64,000 nt of DNA from Novipirellula aureliae (GCF_007860185.1 NZ_SJPY01000005.1:186001-250000), one strand, 5' to 3'; counted from the stretch's first letter, positions 46,160-55,422 are shown. Notes: a model not told the origin generated them from the letters alone. Program-made: numbers and translations.

Positions 46160-48841
46160 ATGACGAATGAACAACCTGAGAAGTTGTACCTTAAGATTGG
46201 CGAAGCTGATGCTGTTGCCGTCATGGACCAAAGTGGATTCACGGTACTAGAAGGTTCGACGGCCAGGAAGGAGGTAACGTCATCTTGCCGACCCAATGTG
46301 CGAGCAATCCGTGAGGAGCTGATTGCTGAGGGAGTGCTTCAGGAATTCGGCGATCTGTACCGATTCATGAAAGACCACCGTTTTGCCGCACCAAGTAGTG
46401 CTGGCGTTATCGTGAAAGGATCCCCGTCGAACGGCTGGTACGACTGGAAAGTCGCGGATGGTCGCAGGCTAAGTGAGGTGCGCCGAGTTTCGCGACCTGA
46501 GGGATCGACGATGCTTAGCGAATCGAAACGCGATGAACTAGCTGCGACTTGTGAAAGCCTCTTGGGAGAAGGCCGGGTCTATACCGCAGATCAGCTAGAT
46601 GCATCCTATTCATTGTTCTCCGAGCGGTTCTCGCCACAGGTCTTGGCCGGAATGGATGGTGAGGCGTTACTTGAGTTTTTGCATGACCACGGCAATCGAG
46701 ACAGTTTGGTCTACTGGCTGGAGTTCAAGAGCGATGAAGAATTTGACACCAAGCAATTTGGAAGCATCGCTGGCGGGAGTGCATTGAAGTTCCGGATCTT
46801 CCGACGAAAAGAAACCGGGCGATGGCAGATGGCCGCGGATAACGGCAAGCCGATTGATGTTTCAATCGACGACGCGATTGAGGCCGCTCGCTTGCATCGT
46901 GATCAGTTGATCGAAGGAGCTGAGTTGCTTGCTCAGTTGCCAGAGAATGCGTCAGATGACGAGTATGCTGAGCTTCAAGATCAGATGGACGAAGTTGTTC
47001 CCGAAGTCAGCAAGTTAGCGTGGGGGCACAAGTATTTCAGCTTGCTATTCCCCGAAAAGCTTGATGATTTCCATAGTCCGGATTGGCAACACTTCCACCT
47101 CCTGAAACTCCAGCAGTTGCCACCTGAGGGCGACGGACGCTACATCTGCGCCGGCCGCTTCGTATCGGCAGCATCCGAAGTGGGCGTTCGGATGAATCAA
47201 TTCACCGCGTCACTTAATGCGGTTCAGGGACGTCTGCACAAGTACTGGCGTGTCGGAACTCGCGGTGGTGACGATGGTGTTAGTCATTGGGAAATGATGA
47301 AAGAGCGAAACGTCATCGCAGTGGGATGGAAGCAGCTCGGCGACCTTTCTTGGGTACAAGCCAAGAAGGAATCTCGGGTGAAGCTGAAAGAAGCACTGGT
47401 GGAAGCCTATCCGAATCAGAACGCGATCGCGGCTGGCCAGGACTGTTCGCAATTGACACAGTTCATTGCAACGATAAGCGAAGGCGATTGGGTGTTGGCG
47501 TCAGACGGCGCGACAGTGTTAGGTATTGGACGCGTAACGGGGGAGTACGAATACGACCCTAAATTCGAGTTCCCACATCAGCGAAGTGTTGAATGGTTGA
47601 GCCTTGACGAGTGGAAGATGCCAGTCTTGGAGGGGTTGCGATCAACTGTTCGTGAGATTCGCAGGCACGACGAGAATATCGTGGAGGCCGAAAAAAAGGT
47701 CCACGAATCGGGGGCTGTTGTCTCTAATGGCAAAACATCTCCGGCAATCACTCCGTCTCGGCCAATTCGCCTGCAGGAGACCGCAGGCCGTATTCAATCC
47801 GTATTGGCTCGCAAGTCGCAGGTGATTTTATACGGTCCTCCGGGTACCGGAAAAACTTTCTGGGCTGAGAGAACCGCATTTGATTTGGCTGCCATCTCTC
47901 ATTTCGGAAAACTGTTTGCAAACTTAAGCGAAATCGAGAAGCAAACGATCTTGGGTGAAGGTGAGCAGTCAGGATGCGTTCGGATGTGCTGCTTTCACCC
48001 CGCGTATGGATACGAGGATTTCCTCGAAGGCTATCGGCCGACAACGGTGAACGGCCAAGTGTCCTTTGACTTGCGCCCAGGCGTTTTCAAGAAGCTCTGT
48101 CGCGATGCCGAAACATTTCCCGACAAGAGCTTCTTCCTGATCGTGGACGAGATCAATCGCGGGGACATTCCGCGAGTGTTCGGCGAATTGTTGACCACTT
48201 TGGAGAAAGACAAACGCGGCAGACGAATCACGCTACCTGTTAGCGGGGATATCTTCACGGTTCCAAAGAATGTGTTTTTGATTGGGACGATGAATACCGC
48301 AGATCGCTCAATCTCTCTGCTTGACGCTGCTCTTCGACGTCGCTTTGGATTCATTGAACTCATGCCAGACGGCAAGGTCCTGAAGGATTCGACAGTAAGT
48401 GGCATTCCTTTGCGTGCCTGGTTCGAGGCGTTGAACGAGCGCATTCGGCAGCATGTAGGCCGCGATGCGAGGAACCTGCAAATTGGCCACTCATATTTGC
48501 TTCAAGCCGGTAGTCCGATCAAGGAGATCGCAGTCCTACGGCGTGCAATTCGGGATGACATCATTCCGCTACTCGAGGAATACTGCTACGAGGACTACAC
48601 CGCACTTGCGAACATTCTTGGGCATGAGCTTGTCGATTCCGATAAGCAAGAGATACGCCAAGAACTACTCGAAGCGGGACGCGAGGATGACTTGGTTGCA
48701 GCTTTGTTGACGTCGTTCAGCGATATCAAACGGACAGCAGCAGGACTCAGCTCGGATATTTCATCGCAAGACGACGACGAGACGAATGACGCGAGCGACG
48801 ATGATGATGCTTCAGGATCGGTCGATGGTGAAGAACCATGA
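46160..48841 (+). CDS. mcrB: McrB-type AAA+ GTPase with EVE/PUA-like DNA-recognition domain
   Basis: 893 aa. The N-terminal part is helical and unassigned. Residues ~350-490 (KYWRVGTRGGDDGVSHWEMM, VGWKQLGDLSW, TISEGDWVLASDGATVLGIG) are EVE/PUA-like, a fold that binds modified cytosines. AAA+ core: Walker A LYGPPGTGKTFWAERTA (~557), GYEDFLEGYRP, Walker B LIVDEINRGDIPRVFGELLT (~660), and the GTP-specific MNTADRSI (~709). Acts with McrC to cut modified DNA. Acidic C-terminal tail. Stop overlaps mcrC (ATGA). Confidence 0.9.
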   Translation: MTNEQPEKLYLKIGEADAVAVMDQSGFTVLEGSTARKEVTSSCRPNVRAIREELIAEGVLQEFGDLYRFMKDHRFAAPSSAGVIVKGSPSNGWYDWKVADGRRLSEVRRVSRPEGSTMLSESKRDELAATCESLLGEGRVYTADQLDASYSLFSERFSPQVLAGMDGEALLEFLHDHGNRDSLVYWLEFKSDEEFDTKQFGSIAGGSALKFRIFRRKETGRWQMAADNGKPIDVSIDDAIEAARLHRDQLIEGAELLAQLPENASDDEYAELQDQMDEVVPEVSKLAWGHKYFSLLFPEKLDDFHSPDWQHFHLLKLQQLPPEGDGRYICAGRFVSAASEVGVRMNQFTASLNAVQGRLHKYWRVGTRGGDDGVSHWEMMKERNVIAVGWKQLGDLSWVQAKKESRVKLKEALVEAYPNQNAIAAGQDCSQLTQFIATISEGDWVLASDGATVLGIGRVTGEYEYDPKFEFPHQRSVEWLSLDEWKMPVLEGLRSTVREIRRHDENIVEAEKKVHESGAVVSNGKTSPAITPSRPIRLQETAGRIQSVLARKSQVILYGPPGTGKTFWAERTAFDLAAISHFGKLFANLSEIEKQTILGEGEQSGCVRMCCFHPAYGYEDFLEGYRPTTVNGQVSFDLRPGVFKKLCRDAETFPDKSFFLIVDEINRGDIPRVFGELLTTLEKDKRGRRITLPVSGDIFTVPKNVFLIGTMNTADRSISLLDAALRRRFGFIELMPDGKVLKDSTVSGIPLRAWFEALNERIRQHVGRDARNLQIGHSYLLQAGSPIKEIAVLRRAIRDDIIPLLEEYCYEDYTALANILGHELVDSDKQEIRQELLEAGREDDLVAALLTSFSDIKRTAAGLSSDISSQDDDETNDASDDDDASGSVDGEEP

Positions 48842-50151
48842 CGATCGCGGCGCACTCGATTGTGCTCTCCGAGTGGGAAACAGCAAGTCCAGAAACCCAT
48901 GAGTGCCTACGTGGCTTTTTCCTTGATTCCGGCAGTTCTGCCTTCGCTGCCGCGGAAACGCTGACTCGGTCGAGAAGGCTTGAACTAAACGAACTTCGCA
49001 ATGGTCTCGAAATCAAGGCGCTTTCACATGTAGGACGGCTACGCCTCGGAGGTTTGACGGTAACGATAATGCCCAAGCTTCCGGGAGCCTCGTTACTGAA
49101 TTTGCTTAGATATGCATACGGGTTTCGTAAGCTTCACTTGCTTTTCGATGCCAACCATCTCGCCGAGCCATGTGGGTTTGAAGATTTGCTGGTTGCTCAG
49201 CTGAACACCGAGGCGCAGGAATTACTTTCACGTGGCTTGCAACGAGCCTATGTCCGAAGGGGCGAACGACTGGCGTCGCCACGCGGTCAAATCGACATCG
49301 GCTGGATCGCTCGCGAAGGTGGACTCATGACGGCAGAGCTACCATGCTGCCACTATCCACGAATTGAAGACACCCTGTTCAACCAAGTCTTGCACGGAGG
49401 GCTTCGATTGGCGGGATCGCTTGCGAGCAATTTGGATTTGCGACGGGATTCACGGCGGCTGGCGTCGCTAATGGAGGAGTCCGTTTCAAGCATCCGACTT
49501 AACTCCACAACCATGAATCAGGTCGCTCGCCAGTCCAACCGCCTTACCAGGAGCTATACAGCCGCATTGTCGATCATCCGATTGCTAGTTGAATCGGAAG
49601 GGATCACTCTCGAAGGTAAAGCAATCTCAAATCGCCTTCCAGGATTCCTGTTCGACATGAATGCGTTCTTCCAGGCATTGATGTCACGCTTCCTGGCTGA
49701 GCATCTAAGTGATCACCGTGTCGTCGATGAACAGGGGTTGAAGAATATGATGCGGTACAATCCCGACTTTAATCCGCAGAGGAAGCAGTCACCAACTCCC
49801 CGCCCAGATTACGCGGTGACAAAGGACGGACATCTCTGCGCTATACTGGACGCAAAGTATCGCGACCTATGGGATAAGCCCTTGCCGCGAGAAATGCTTT
49901 ATCAACTTGTTGTCTACGCGATCAGCCAGCGGGCGAATCCGACAAGCAGCATTATTTACCCAGCCGCAAATTTGCATGCCAAAGAAGCAAGAATAGACGT
50001 TTCTGACCCAATTCGCGGATCAACATTGGGCCGAGTTTGTTTGCGCCCTGTCAACTTGAAGCAGATCGAGCAAATGTTGAGCGTCGACAATCCGCAGTCT
50101 CGTGACGAGCGGCGCATCGAAGCACATAGAATGGCGTTCGGAGATCAATAG
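48838..50151 (+). CDS. mcrC: McrC-type nuclease subunit
   Basis: 437 aa. The N-terminal half is the McrB-stimulating part (LRLGGLTVTIMPKLPGASLL; LLRYAYGF; RGERLASPRGQIDI). The C-terminal half has a PD-(D/E)xK site: PRPDYAVTKDGHLCAILDAK, with D near 322 and D-x-K near 337, followed by QLVVYAISQ. The 4-nt overlap with mcrB gives coupled translation. Together they restrict incoming DNA carrying modified cytosine, complementing BREX, which targets unmodified DNA. Confidence 0.9.
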   Translation: MTIAAHSIVLSEWETASPETHECLRGFFLDSGSSAFAAAETLTRSRRLELNELRNGLEIKALSHVGRLRLGGLTVTIMPKLPGASLLNLLRYAYGFRKLHLLFDANHLAEPCGFEDLLVAQLNTEAQELLSRGLQRAYVRRGERLASPRGQIDIGWIAREGGLMTAELPCCHYPRIEDTLFNQVLHGGLRLAGSLASNLDLRRDSRRLASLMEESVSSIRLNSTTMNQVARQSNRLTRSYTAALSIIRLLVESEGITLEGKAISNRLPGFLFDMNAFFQALMSRFLAEHLSDHRVVDEQGLKNMMRYNPDFNPQRKQSPTPRPDYAVTKDGHLCAILDAKYRDLWDKPLPREMLYQLVVYAISQRANPTSSIIYPAANLHAKEARIDVSDPIRGSTLGRVCLRPVNLKQIEQMLSVDNPQSRDERRIEAHRMAFGDQ

Positions 50152-50295
50152 CTTGTTCAGGCTTCCTTGATCAGTATTTGCAGCTACAAGTCGTGCCATC
50201 ATCGGCACCTGATGCGAGTGCGGGTACCTTTCCACGACGATTATGAACATCTAATACGAAATAGCGATATCGGTTGCTGATCCAGCCCGAAAAAC

Positions 50296-50331
50296 AAACG
50301 CCCGCGGGGGATTTCTCCTCTGCGGGCGTTT
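50296..50331. terminator. Intrinsic terminator, copy A
   Basis: AAACGCCCGC ... GCGGGCGTTT hairpin with a GGGGGATTTCTCCTCT middle; usable from both strands. It ends the mcrBC unit. Same hairpin at 53238 and 58557. Confidence 0.7.
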
Positions 50332-50341
50332 CGGTTGTGCC

Positions 50342-50383
50342 GTAAGCTTCTAGCTTGCGATTGTTGGCAAGCAGGATGCTTAC
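50342..50383. repeat. 42-bp imperfect palindrome, copy 1
   Basis: GTAAGC-TTCTAGCTTGC ... GCAAGCAGGATGCTTAC. A near-identical copy is at 58605-58646, each directly beside a terminator of the same type. I believe this hairpin recurs in Pirellulaceae genomes (memory, unchecked). Confidence 0.75.
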
Positions 50384-50389
50384 CCCACG

Positions 50390-50438
50390 TTACAGTTCGA
50401 CGGATTCGAAGATCGCGGACGAAGCGGGATGCGTCTAG
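50390..50438 (-). pseudogene. Fragment of a TROVE gene 3' end, copy A
   Basis: Opposite-strand reading gives LDASRFVRDLRIRRTV, matching the last residues of the TROVE gene at 58653 ([15 protein letters not shown]) except for one extra base that destroys the stop. With the terminator and palindrome beside it, 50296-50438 is a copy of 58557-58700. The remaining bases to 50723 hold no gene; a half-copy of the GATCTT..AAGATCCACCAC repeat lies near 50685-50707. Confidence 0.65.
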
Positions 50439-50723
50439 TTCCCACCAAATGCCAAAAAACGCTGGCTCGGCGTTGCAACACATTCGCCTGGAATGGGAGT
50501 ACCAGGGCAAACGTCCGAACAAGCCGGACACCGCACCAGCGAGAAAACCTTTCAGAGAATCGGCCGAATGGGAAACGACCGTCGTCAAAAGGCTTGTTAC
50601 CACTTGGTGGCTACTTTAATAGGTCCAAAAGCGTCCTTGACGGGGCGAGAAATCTAGAATTTATTCCCAAATCCTGTACGATGCGATCTTTGGCAAGATC
50701 CACCACGTGAAAATAGATTCGGA

Positions 50724-50942
50724 ATGAACTGGTTAGACCGTGCTCCGTTGTTTTTGTTTGTTGTAGCGGCTTTGACTCTGGGGTTGGCTCCGTTTGTGCC
50801 AGAACCGCATATTTGGGAAAAACTCAAAATGCTCGTTGCTGGGACGCTGCGGCGACCGATCGATATTTTCGATCTTGTGCTGCATGCGACGCCTTGGGTG
50901 CTGCTGGTTGTGAAAGTGCTGCGGATGGTAATGAAGACGTAA
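50724..50942 (+). CDS. Small two-span membrane protein of a planctomycete-typical family
   Basis: 72 aa. NWLDRAPLFLFVVAALTLGL, then APFVPEPHIWEKLKMLVAGT, then a second helix (HATPWVLLVVKVLRMVM). I recognise this as a short conserved family often labelled RND-transporter-like, though it is far too small to be a transporter. Function unknown. It lies alone between defence and RNA-repair blocks. Confidence 0.65.
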   Translation: MNWLDRAPLFLFVVAALTLGLAPFVPEPHIWEKLKMLVAGTLRRPIDIFDLVLHATPWVLLVVKVLRMVMKT

Positions 50943-51067
50943 GGCCGCAGGCTCGTAGCAGAGTCCCTCCGAAACGCTGGATTTGCGAGTCTCGGAGCGA
51001 CTCGCTAAGTGATCAGCGCAAGACTCCTGTTCAGGTGAAATGGATCCGAACACCACACAAGTGCAGC

Positions 51068-51184
51068 TTATCGTTTCTTCACGGGACGCTTCTTCGTCAA
51101 GCTTTTCTGCTTCCAAATCTTTTTTTGAAGCTGGCCGAAGCTCATCGCATGCTTTCGCGACGTTTTTTTTCCACTTTTCGTCAT
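51068..51184 (-). CDS. Small basic protein, 38 aa
   Basis: MTKSGKKTSRKHAMSFGQLQ, then KKIWKQKSLTKKRPVKKR. Arg/Lys-rich, plausible nucleic-acid binder. GGAGG lies 12 nt before this ATG; another in-frame ATG directly follows the GGAGG and is too close. No family known. Confidence 0.4.
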   Translation of the reverse strand: MTKSGKKTSRKHAMSFGQLQKKIWKQKSLTKKRPVKKR

Positions 51185-51326
51185 AATGGTTTGCATCCTC
51201 CTGCACCCGATTGTACCGCCAATCGCGACAAGTCGTTACTACCCGTGAACCTGATCGCAATTCTATGACTCCTGATCTTGAAATGACTCCGTTGGTAACC
51301 GCCCATCGTTTCTTCGCGAATTTCAA

Positions 51327-51659
51327 ATGAGAAAACTGGCCACGATCTGCACCGTTCATGAGATACGACCAATCAATGGGGCGGACATGATTGAATTGGC
51401 CGTTGTTGACGGTTGGAAGTGCGTCACGAAAAAGGGCGAGTTTGCCGATGGTGACGCAGTGATTTACTGCGAGATCGATTCGTTCTTACCGGTGCGTGTG
51501 CCTTATAGTATGGATGCGATTTTGGCGTTGGCCGAAGGCAAGAGTGCTTTGAATCCGAAGACGGAACGTGAGGGGCTGGTTTGGGTTCGCAGCTCTGGAG
51601 ATGATCGCATTTCCTTCAAGACGATCTCCAACAAGTTTCTGGCCAAGTACGGTGAATAG
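51327..51659 (+). pseudogene. DraRnl-type RNA ligase with the catalytic centre deleted
   Basis: 110 aa against about 340 in the family. Residues 1-53 (MRKLATICTVHEIRPINGAD, VVDGWKCVTKKGEFADGDAV, YCEIDSFLP) are the N-terminal OB domain of the Deinococcus DRB0094-like RNA ligase. Residues ~60-110 (ILALAEGKSALNPKTEREGL, VWVRSSGDD, ISFKTISNKFLAKYGE) are its extreme C-terminus. The whole nucleotidyltransferase core with the KxDG lysine is missing, and the two ends are joined in frame at LPVRVPYSMD. It cannot ligate. It shows an RNA ligase was once part of this RNA-repair region. Confidence 0.75.
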
Positions 51660-51681
51660 ACGCAGCGAGGAGACTGACGGC

Positions 51682-52356
51682 ATGAAAATCTGGTTCATTT
51701 CGGACACTCACAACGAGCACCATGGATTGCAGGTTCCAGATGTGGATATGGTGGTCCATTGCGGTGATGAGTCGACGCATGGAAATGCTTGGATGAATGA
51801 ACCCGAGGCGAGACGGTTCTTTGATTGGTACTCGGCGTTGAACATCGACACAAAGGTGTTCGTGCCTGGAAATCATTCGACGGCTGTGGAACAGGGATTG
51901 ATCCGCGCCGAAGAGTATCCCGGTGTTCGGTTCCTGATTCATGAGTCGATGCAGTGGAACGGGCTGAAACTGTTCGGTTCGCCCTACACGCCTCGCTTTC
52001 ACGATTGGGCGTATATGAAAAAACGAGGACACCTTGATCTCGTTTGGCAATCCGTTCCCGATGATGTCGACATCCTTGTCACGCATGGACCGCCAAAGGG
52101 TGTTTTGGATGTCACGCACGACATCGAGTCAAAGGAACTCGTTCAGGTCGGCTGCGCTGCACTGCGCCGACACGTTGAAGAACGGATCAAGCCGAAGATT
52201 CACGCTTTCGGTCATTTGCACGACGAGAAAGGTATCAGCAACTATGGGATGTTCACTCGCGGTGCAACGAAGTACATCAACTGTTCATGCTGCAACCTCG
52301 CAGCCAAACTGAATAATAATGGGTTTGTCGTTGAGGTCGAAAATGGCGTCACATGA
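51682..52356 (+). CDS. Calcineurin-like metallophosphoesterase
   Basis: 224 aa. MKIWFISDTHNEHHG (metal DxH), VVHCGDES (GD), VPGNHS (GNH), LVTHGPPKG and AFGHLHDE (GHxH) give all five motifs of the family. GAGGAGA lies ~10 nt before the ATG at 51682; the frame extends upstream only through the RNA-ligase remnant. It could hydrolyse cyclic or terminal phosphates on RNA, or nucleotides, as such enzymes do in RNA-repair operons. This is inference from context. Converges with the next gene, 6 bp apart. Confidence 0.85.
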   Translation: MKIWFISDTHNEHHGLQVPDVDMVVHCGDESTHGNAWMNEPEARRFFDWYSALNIDTKVFVPGNHSTAVEQGLIRAEEYPGVRFLIHESMQWNGLKLFGSPYTPRFHDWAYMKKRGHLDLVWQSVPDDVDILVTHGPPKGVLDVTHDIESKELVQVGCAALRRHVEERIKPKIHAFGHLHDEKGISNYGMFTRGATKYINCSCCNLAAKLNNNGFVVEVENGVT

Positions 52357-52362
52357 GTGGTT

Positions 52363-53178
52363 TCATGTTTCGTTCTCTGTCAGAATAACAACTCTTGCGT
52401 CCACATTCAAAACCTGCGTTCCGCACGAAAGTTCCGCGAGAGGCTCCTGCCAATGCGAATGCCCCCGAACAACAAGCGTGTTCTCGAATTGCTCGAAGAC
52501 TTCTCGAATTCGCGGTGATCCACGGAAGCCTTTGCCTGGAACGTCCGGTCCATCGTGCAAGAGTGTGATCGCTGGCTCCTCGCACAAGAGCATGCCAAGT
52601 GTCTCGACATAGTCGTCTTCGGTGCGTCGCCAGGGGCGTCTTGGGTTACCTTGAATGCCGCTCAGTCCGGCGATCGAAACGCCGCCGATCGTTGCGTGGT
52701 CGTTGTCTAGGAAGTGAACCGGGCCAGTGAAGCTCGGCCGGTTCGACCCGTCCGCGAACGTGTCGTGGTTTCCTGCCACGCCGACAACCCAGTCGAACTC
52801 AGCGGCGAACGCGTCCCACACGGGCCGCACGTCGCCCGAGCCACCACGTTTGTCGAGTGCTGGGACAGTGTAGAAATCTCCGGCGAGCAAGACGCCAATG
52901 TCGCCTGATGGAAGGCTGAGATCTGGCCGTACATCCGCTCGCAAGATCCCTGGAATGACTTCTCCAAGGAGCCGAAGCGGATGACCGTTGGCTGACTCGA
53001 ATGTCTCGCGGCCTTGCAGATCGGCTGTGACCACGATCGCAGACGTTCCGCGGGGCAATGCGTCAACGTAGCCGTGGTGAACCGGAACGACGTCGTTGTA
53101 GAAGTCGCCTGGCCCGTGTCCTGAATTGAGGAATCGGATTTCGGTTAGCAGTTTCGATTCGATGGATGTGATTCTCAT
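52363..53178 (-). CDS. Second metallophosphoesterase (divergent motifs)
   Basis: 271 aa from ATG 53178. The frame is open further upstream, but only through a terminator and a TROVE fragment, so the longer start is false. VLLAGDFYT, GVAGNHDTF, ITLLHDGPD and VVRGHSHWQ are calcineurin-type motifs (GD, GNHD, H, GHxH). The first DxH is not obvious, as the N-terminal strand reads SAIVVTADLQG. Possibly a nucleotide or RNA phosphatase; substrate unknown. Confidence 0.75.
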   Translation of the reverse strand: MRITSIESKLLTEIRFLNSGHGPGDFYNDVVPVHHGYVDALPRGTSAIVVTADLQGRETFESANGHPLRLLGEVIPGILRADVRPDLSLPSGDIGVLLAGDFYTVPALDKRGGSGDVRPVWDAFAAEFDWVVGVAGNHDTFADGSNRPSFTGPVHFLDNDHATIGGVSIAGLSGIQGNPRRPWRRTEDDYVETLGMLLCEEPAITLLHDGPDVPGKGFRGSPRIREVFEQFENTLVVRGHSHWQEPLAELSCGTQVLNVDARVVILTENET

Positions 53179-53237
53179 AGCCAACTGAGACACTATCGCC
53201 ACGCATCGGTTCAGTACAGCGTCCTCAGGGCAAACAA

Positions 53238-53274
53238 AAAACGCCCGCAGTGGATTGCTCCTCCGCGGGCGTTT
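53238..53274. terminator. Intrinsic terminator, copy B
   Basis: AAAACGCCCGC ... GCGGGCGTTT hairpin with a GTGGATTGCTCCTCC middle, nearly the same as copies A and C. Lies upstream of the 52363-53178 gene on its strand and would end transcription arriving from the right. Confidence 0.65.
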
Positions 53275-53294
53275 CGGTTTGTTCGACTTTCGAC

Positions 53295-53386
53295 TTACAG
53301 TTCGACGGACTCGAAGATCGCGGACGAAGCGGGATGCGTCGTTTTCTAGGAACGATTGGCAAACGTTGAACACGGCGTCACTGAAG
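53295..53386 (-). pseudogene. Fragment of a TROVE gene 3' end, copy B
   Basis: Minus-strand reading gives [20 protein letters not shown], then FVRDLRVRRTV, aligned with [20 protein letters not shown] of the intact TROVE gene. It carries the same extra base as copy A before the stop. Longer than A (~30 codons) and diverged, so it derives from a lost paralogue rather than a recent duplication. Confidence 0.7.
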
Positions 53387-53449
53387 TTTGACGAGTGAAC
53401 GGTGAAGGTCGAAAAGAAGAAAGTGCGGTGACGCCCATTGCCGATCCAG

Positions 53450-54340
53450 CTATCGAAGTATCCGTCGCATCGCCGCAGCCACGCCGAGGGTTACTTCGGT
53501 CATGCGGGGATAGTCCAGCGTTTCGGGCGTATCGGTGGCTTGGTGATAGTTTGGATTGCGAAGGAAACTGGTGTCGGTCAGCATCAATGCCGGATAGCCT
53601 TGGTCCCAAAACGAACTGTTGTCGCTGAGCCGGATCTCGTTGATCTTCTCAGGAAGACAAATCGAAAACAATGGCATCCGCCGTGTTCCTCGTTTGAATC
53701 CGCGTCGGAATTGCCAGTTGAGCTTCCATGATGGCATGTTGCCGACCGCGGCGAGGAAGTTGCCTCGCTGAGGGAAGAACCGGTGCAGCCATTTAGGGAT
53801 CGCTGGCGGAATGGACTGCGAGCCCTTGTGCAGAGAATAGTAGCCGACCATCTCCAGGCAAAGCATGCCAACGATGTTGTCACCACGAACACGTGACTGG
53901 CGAGCGTGGTGTTGGCTGCCCATCGAGTCGAGATTGAAATACGGAGGCTCCTCACAAGCGAATGCGACGTAGCGTGCCGTTCGGCGTCCCGTGTGTTCGC
54001 GAATCAATCGGCTGACTTCTAGCAAGACGGCCACGGCCGATGCGTTGTCGTCGGCACCTGGTGTGGTGGAGACGGTGTCGTAGTGGGCACCGAGTAGTAC
54101 GATCTCGTCGGGCCGTTTGCGTCCCGGTTGTTCGACGATCAGATTCGTCGCCTCGTCGCCGATCGCGTCGTAGCATTCGCGTTCATTCGAGTATCCCATC
54201 TCGGACCATTGACCTTCGATATAACCGATGGTCGCTTCGATCGTTTTTGGCTTCTTCAAAGTGCGTACGCCGATCAATCCCGCAAGCCGATCGACATGCA
54301 GGCGTAGGTTGGCTTCGATTTGGTCGCGATCGTCATTCAT
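53450..54340 (-). CDS. M28-family zinc peptidase
   Basis: 296 aa. LLGAHYDTV (first His/Asp), GADDNASAVAVLLEVSRLI (bridging Asp), FACEEPPYF (catalytic Glu pair), and the final TDTSFLRNPNYHQATDTPET (last metal His) form the M28 aminopeptidase core. No signal peptide, so cytosolic. Its role among RNA/NAD genes is not clear. It ends the minus-strand gene run and its start abuts the stop of the ADP-ribosylglycohydrolase gene. Confidence 0.85.
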   Translation of the reverse strand: MNDDRDQIEANLRLHVDRLAGLIGVRTLKKPKTIEATIGYIEGQWSEMGYSNERECYDAIGDEATNLIVEQPGRKRPDEIVLLGAHYDTVSTTPGADDNASAVAVLLEVSRLIREHTGRRTARYVAFACEEPPYFNLDSMGSQHHARQSRVRGDNIVGMLCLEMVGYYSLHKGSQSIPPAIPKWLHRFFPQRGNFLAAVGNMPSWKLNWQFRRGFKRGTRRMPLFSICLPEKINEIRLSDNSSFWDQGYPALMLTDTSFLRNPNYHQATDTPETLDYPRMTEVTLGVAAAMRRILR

Positions 54341-55422
54341 TAGTATGGTGGGGCAAGACGGCGGAAGCCGTGAAAAAGAACAATGAACAGGAAAAGCAGA
54401 TTGCGAAGCAAAACTGCAATTGGATTGACAGTTGCAACTTTGGCAGTGGATCTTGTTATAGATCCTTGTTGCGAGGGATCTTTAACAAGATCCACTACGG
54501 CTAACGCTTCGCCGAGGTTTCGCATCCATGGAACGCTGCGGGGATACTCAGCTATCCCTTGGATCCAATTTGACGGGATTCCATCTTCCCCGACGCCGGC
54601 ACCGACGATCCCGCCAACGATTGCTGCGGTTGTGTCGGCGTCGCCACCGCACTCGATGATCGTCGTGACTGCACGGCGGAAGTCTCTTGGGTGTGAGAGC
54701 CAAGCGTGAATGGCGACCGGTACCGTGTGATAGGTGTAGCCGGTGACGCCGCGTACAAGACCTAGCGACTGAGCAAAGACCTTCGTCGAGTCGCCGGCCG
54801 TAACACTGTCGATCGCTTGTCGAAGCAGACCAATGAACTCCGATGCATCTTTACCAACCGCAGTGACAACTTCCTCGAGCCAAAGGTTCGTGTCGATCGA
54901 CGGATGTTCGCGAGAGTGCTTGGCGGCCAAGGCCACCGCGATCGCTCCGTACTCCGCTTTGGGGTCGGTATGTGTCAGCCGTGACGATGCACGCACGAAT
55001 TCGAGCATGTATGGCAAGTCATCGATCGCCGCGCCGAAAATCGCGGCTCGCATCGCCGGCCCGTTGCCCGCAGAGAACACTCCGGCGCTGGCAGGCTTCG
55101 CACCCAACCAAAGTTTGATGCCCGCTCGAGCGGTCGCTTTACCGACCCCCGCGGGCAAAGCCAGGATCCACCATCGCAGTCGACTCGCGAAACGACGTGC
55201 GAATAAAACGACATCGCCATGGGCTTCGATCAGCGACTGAGCCGCCATGCATGTGTGTTCGGTATCGTCGGAAATCATTCCGCGGCGAAAGAAGAATCGG
55301 TACCGATCCGGCGGACCAAGCAGCTTTGGTGCCCGCGTTGGCGATACGCCTTCATAAGGCAGACCGAGGGCATCGCCGACGGCGGTTCCCAAAAGGCATC
55401 CGACAATGGCTTTATTTTTCAC
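54340..55422 (-). CDS. ADP-ribosylglycohydrolase (DraG/ARH family)
   Basis: 360 aa. AIVGCLLGTAVGDALGLPYE, SDDTEHTCMAAQSL (metal ligands) and IECGGDADTTAAIVGGIVGA (second Asp pair) are the ARH core. It removes ADP-ribose from proteins or nucleic acids. The GTG start overlaps the nadR stop by one base (TAGTG). The last ~40 codons run through a REP-like palindrome (54443-54498), giving VVDLVKDPSQQGSITRSTAK plus an added hydrophobic tail (PIAVLLRNLLFLFIVLF) not normal for the family. Confidence 0.88.
   Translation of the reverse strand: MKNKAIVGCLLGTAVGDALGLPYEGVSPTRAPKLLGPPDRYRFFFRRGMISDDTEHTCMAAQSLIEAHGDVVLFARRFASRLRWWILALPAGVGKATARAGIKLWLGAKPASAGVFSAGNGPAMRAAIFGAAIDDLPYMLEFVRASSRLTHTDPKAEYGAIAVALAAKHSREHPSIDTNLWLEEVVTAVGKDASEFIGLLRQAIDSVTAGDSTKVFAQSLGLVRGVTGYTYHTVPVAIHAWLSHPRDFRRAVTTIIECGGDADTTAAIVGGIVGAGVGEDGIPSNWIQGIAEYPRSVPWMRNLGEALAVVDLVKDPSQQGSITRSTAKVATVNPIAVLLRNLLFLFIVLFHGFRRLAPPY
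54443..54498. repeat. 56-bp REP-like palindrome, copy 3
   Basis: Arms of 23 bp: GCAGTGGATCTTGTTATAGATCC and GGATCTTTAACAAGATCCACTAC, two mismatches. It lies in the 3' coding part of the ADP-ribosylglycohydrolase gene and has exactly the same length as copies 1 and 4. Confidence 0.85.

Noticed and set aside
50685-50707. Fifth REP-like palindrome
   Set aside because: Only one arm (GATCTTTGGCAAGATCCACCAC-like) is recognisable, so it is noted as a half-copy only.
52363-53373. Longer N-terminus for the second phosphoesterase
   Set aside because: The extension is translation of a terminator and a TROVE fragment.
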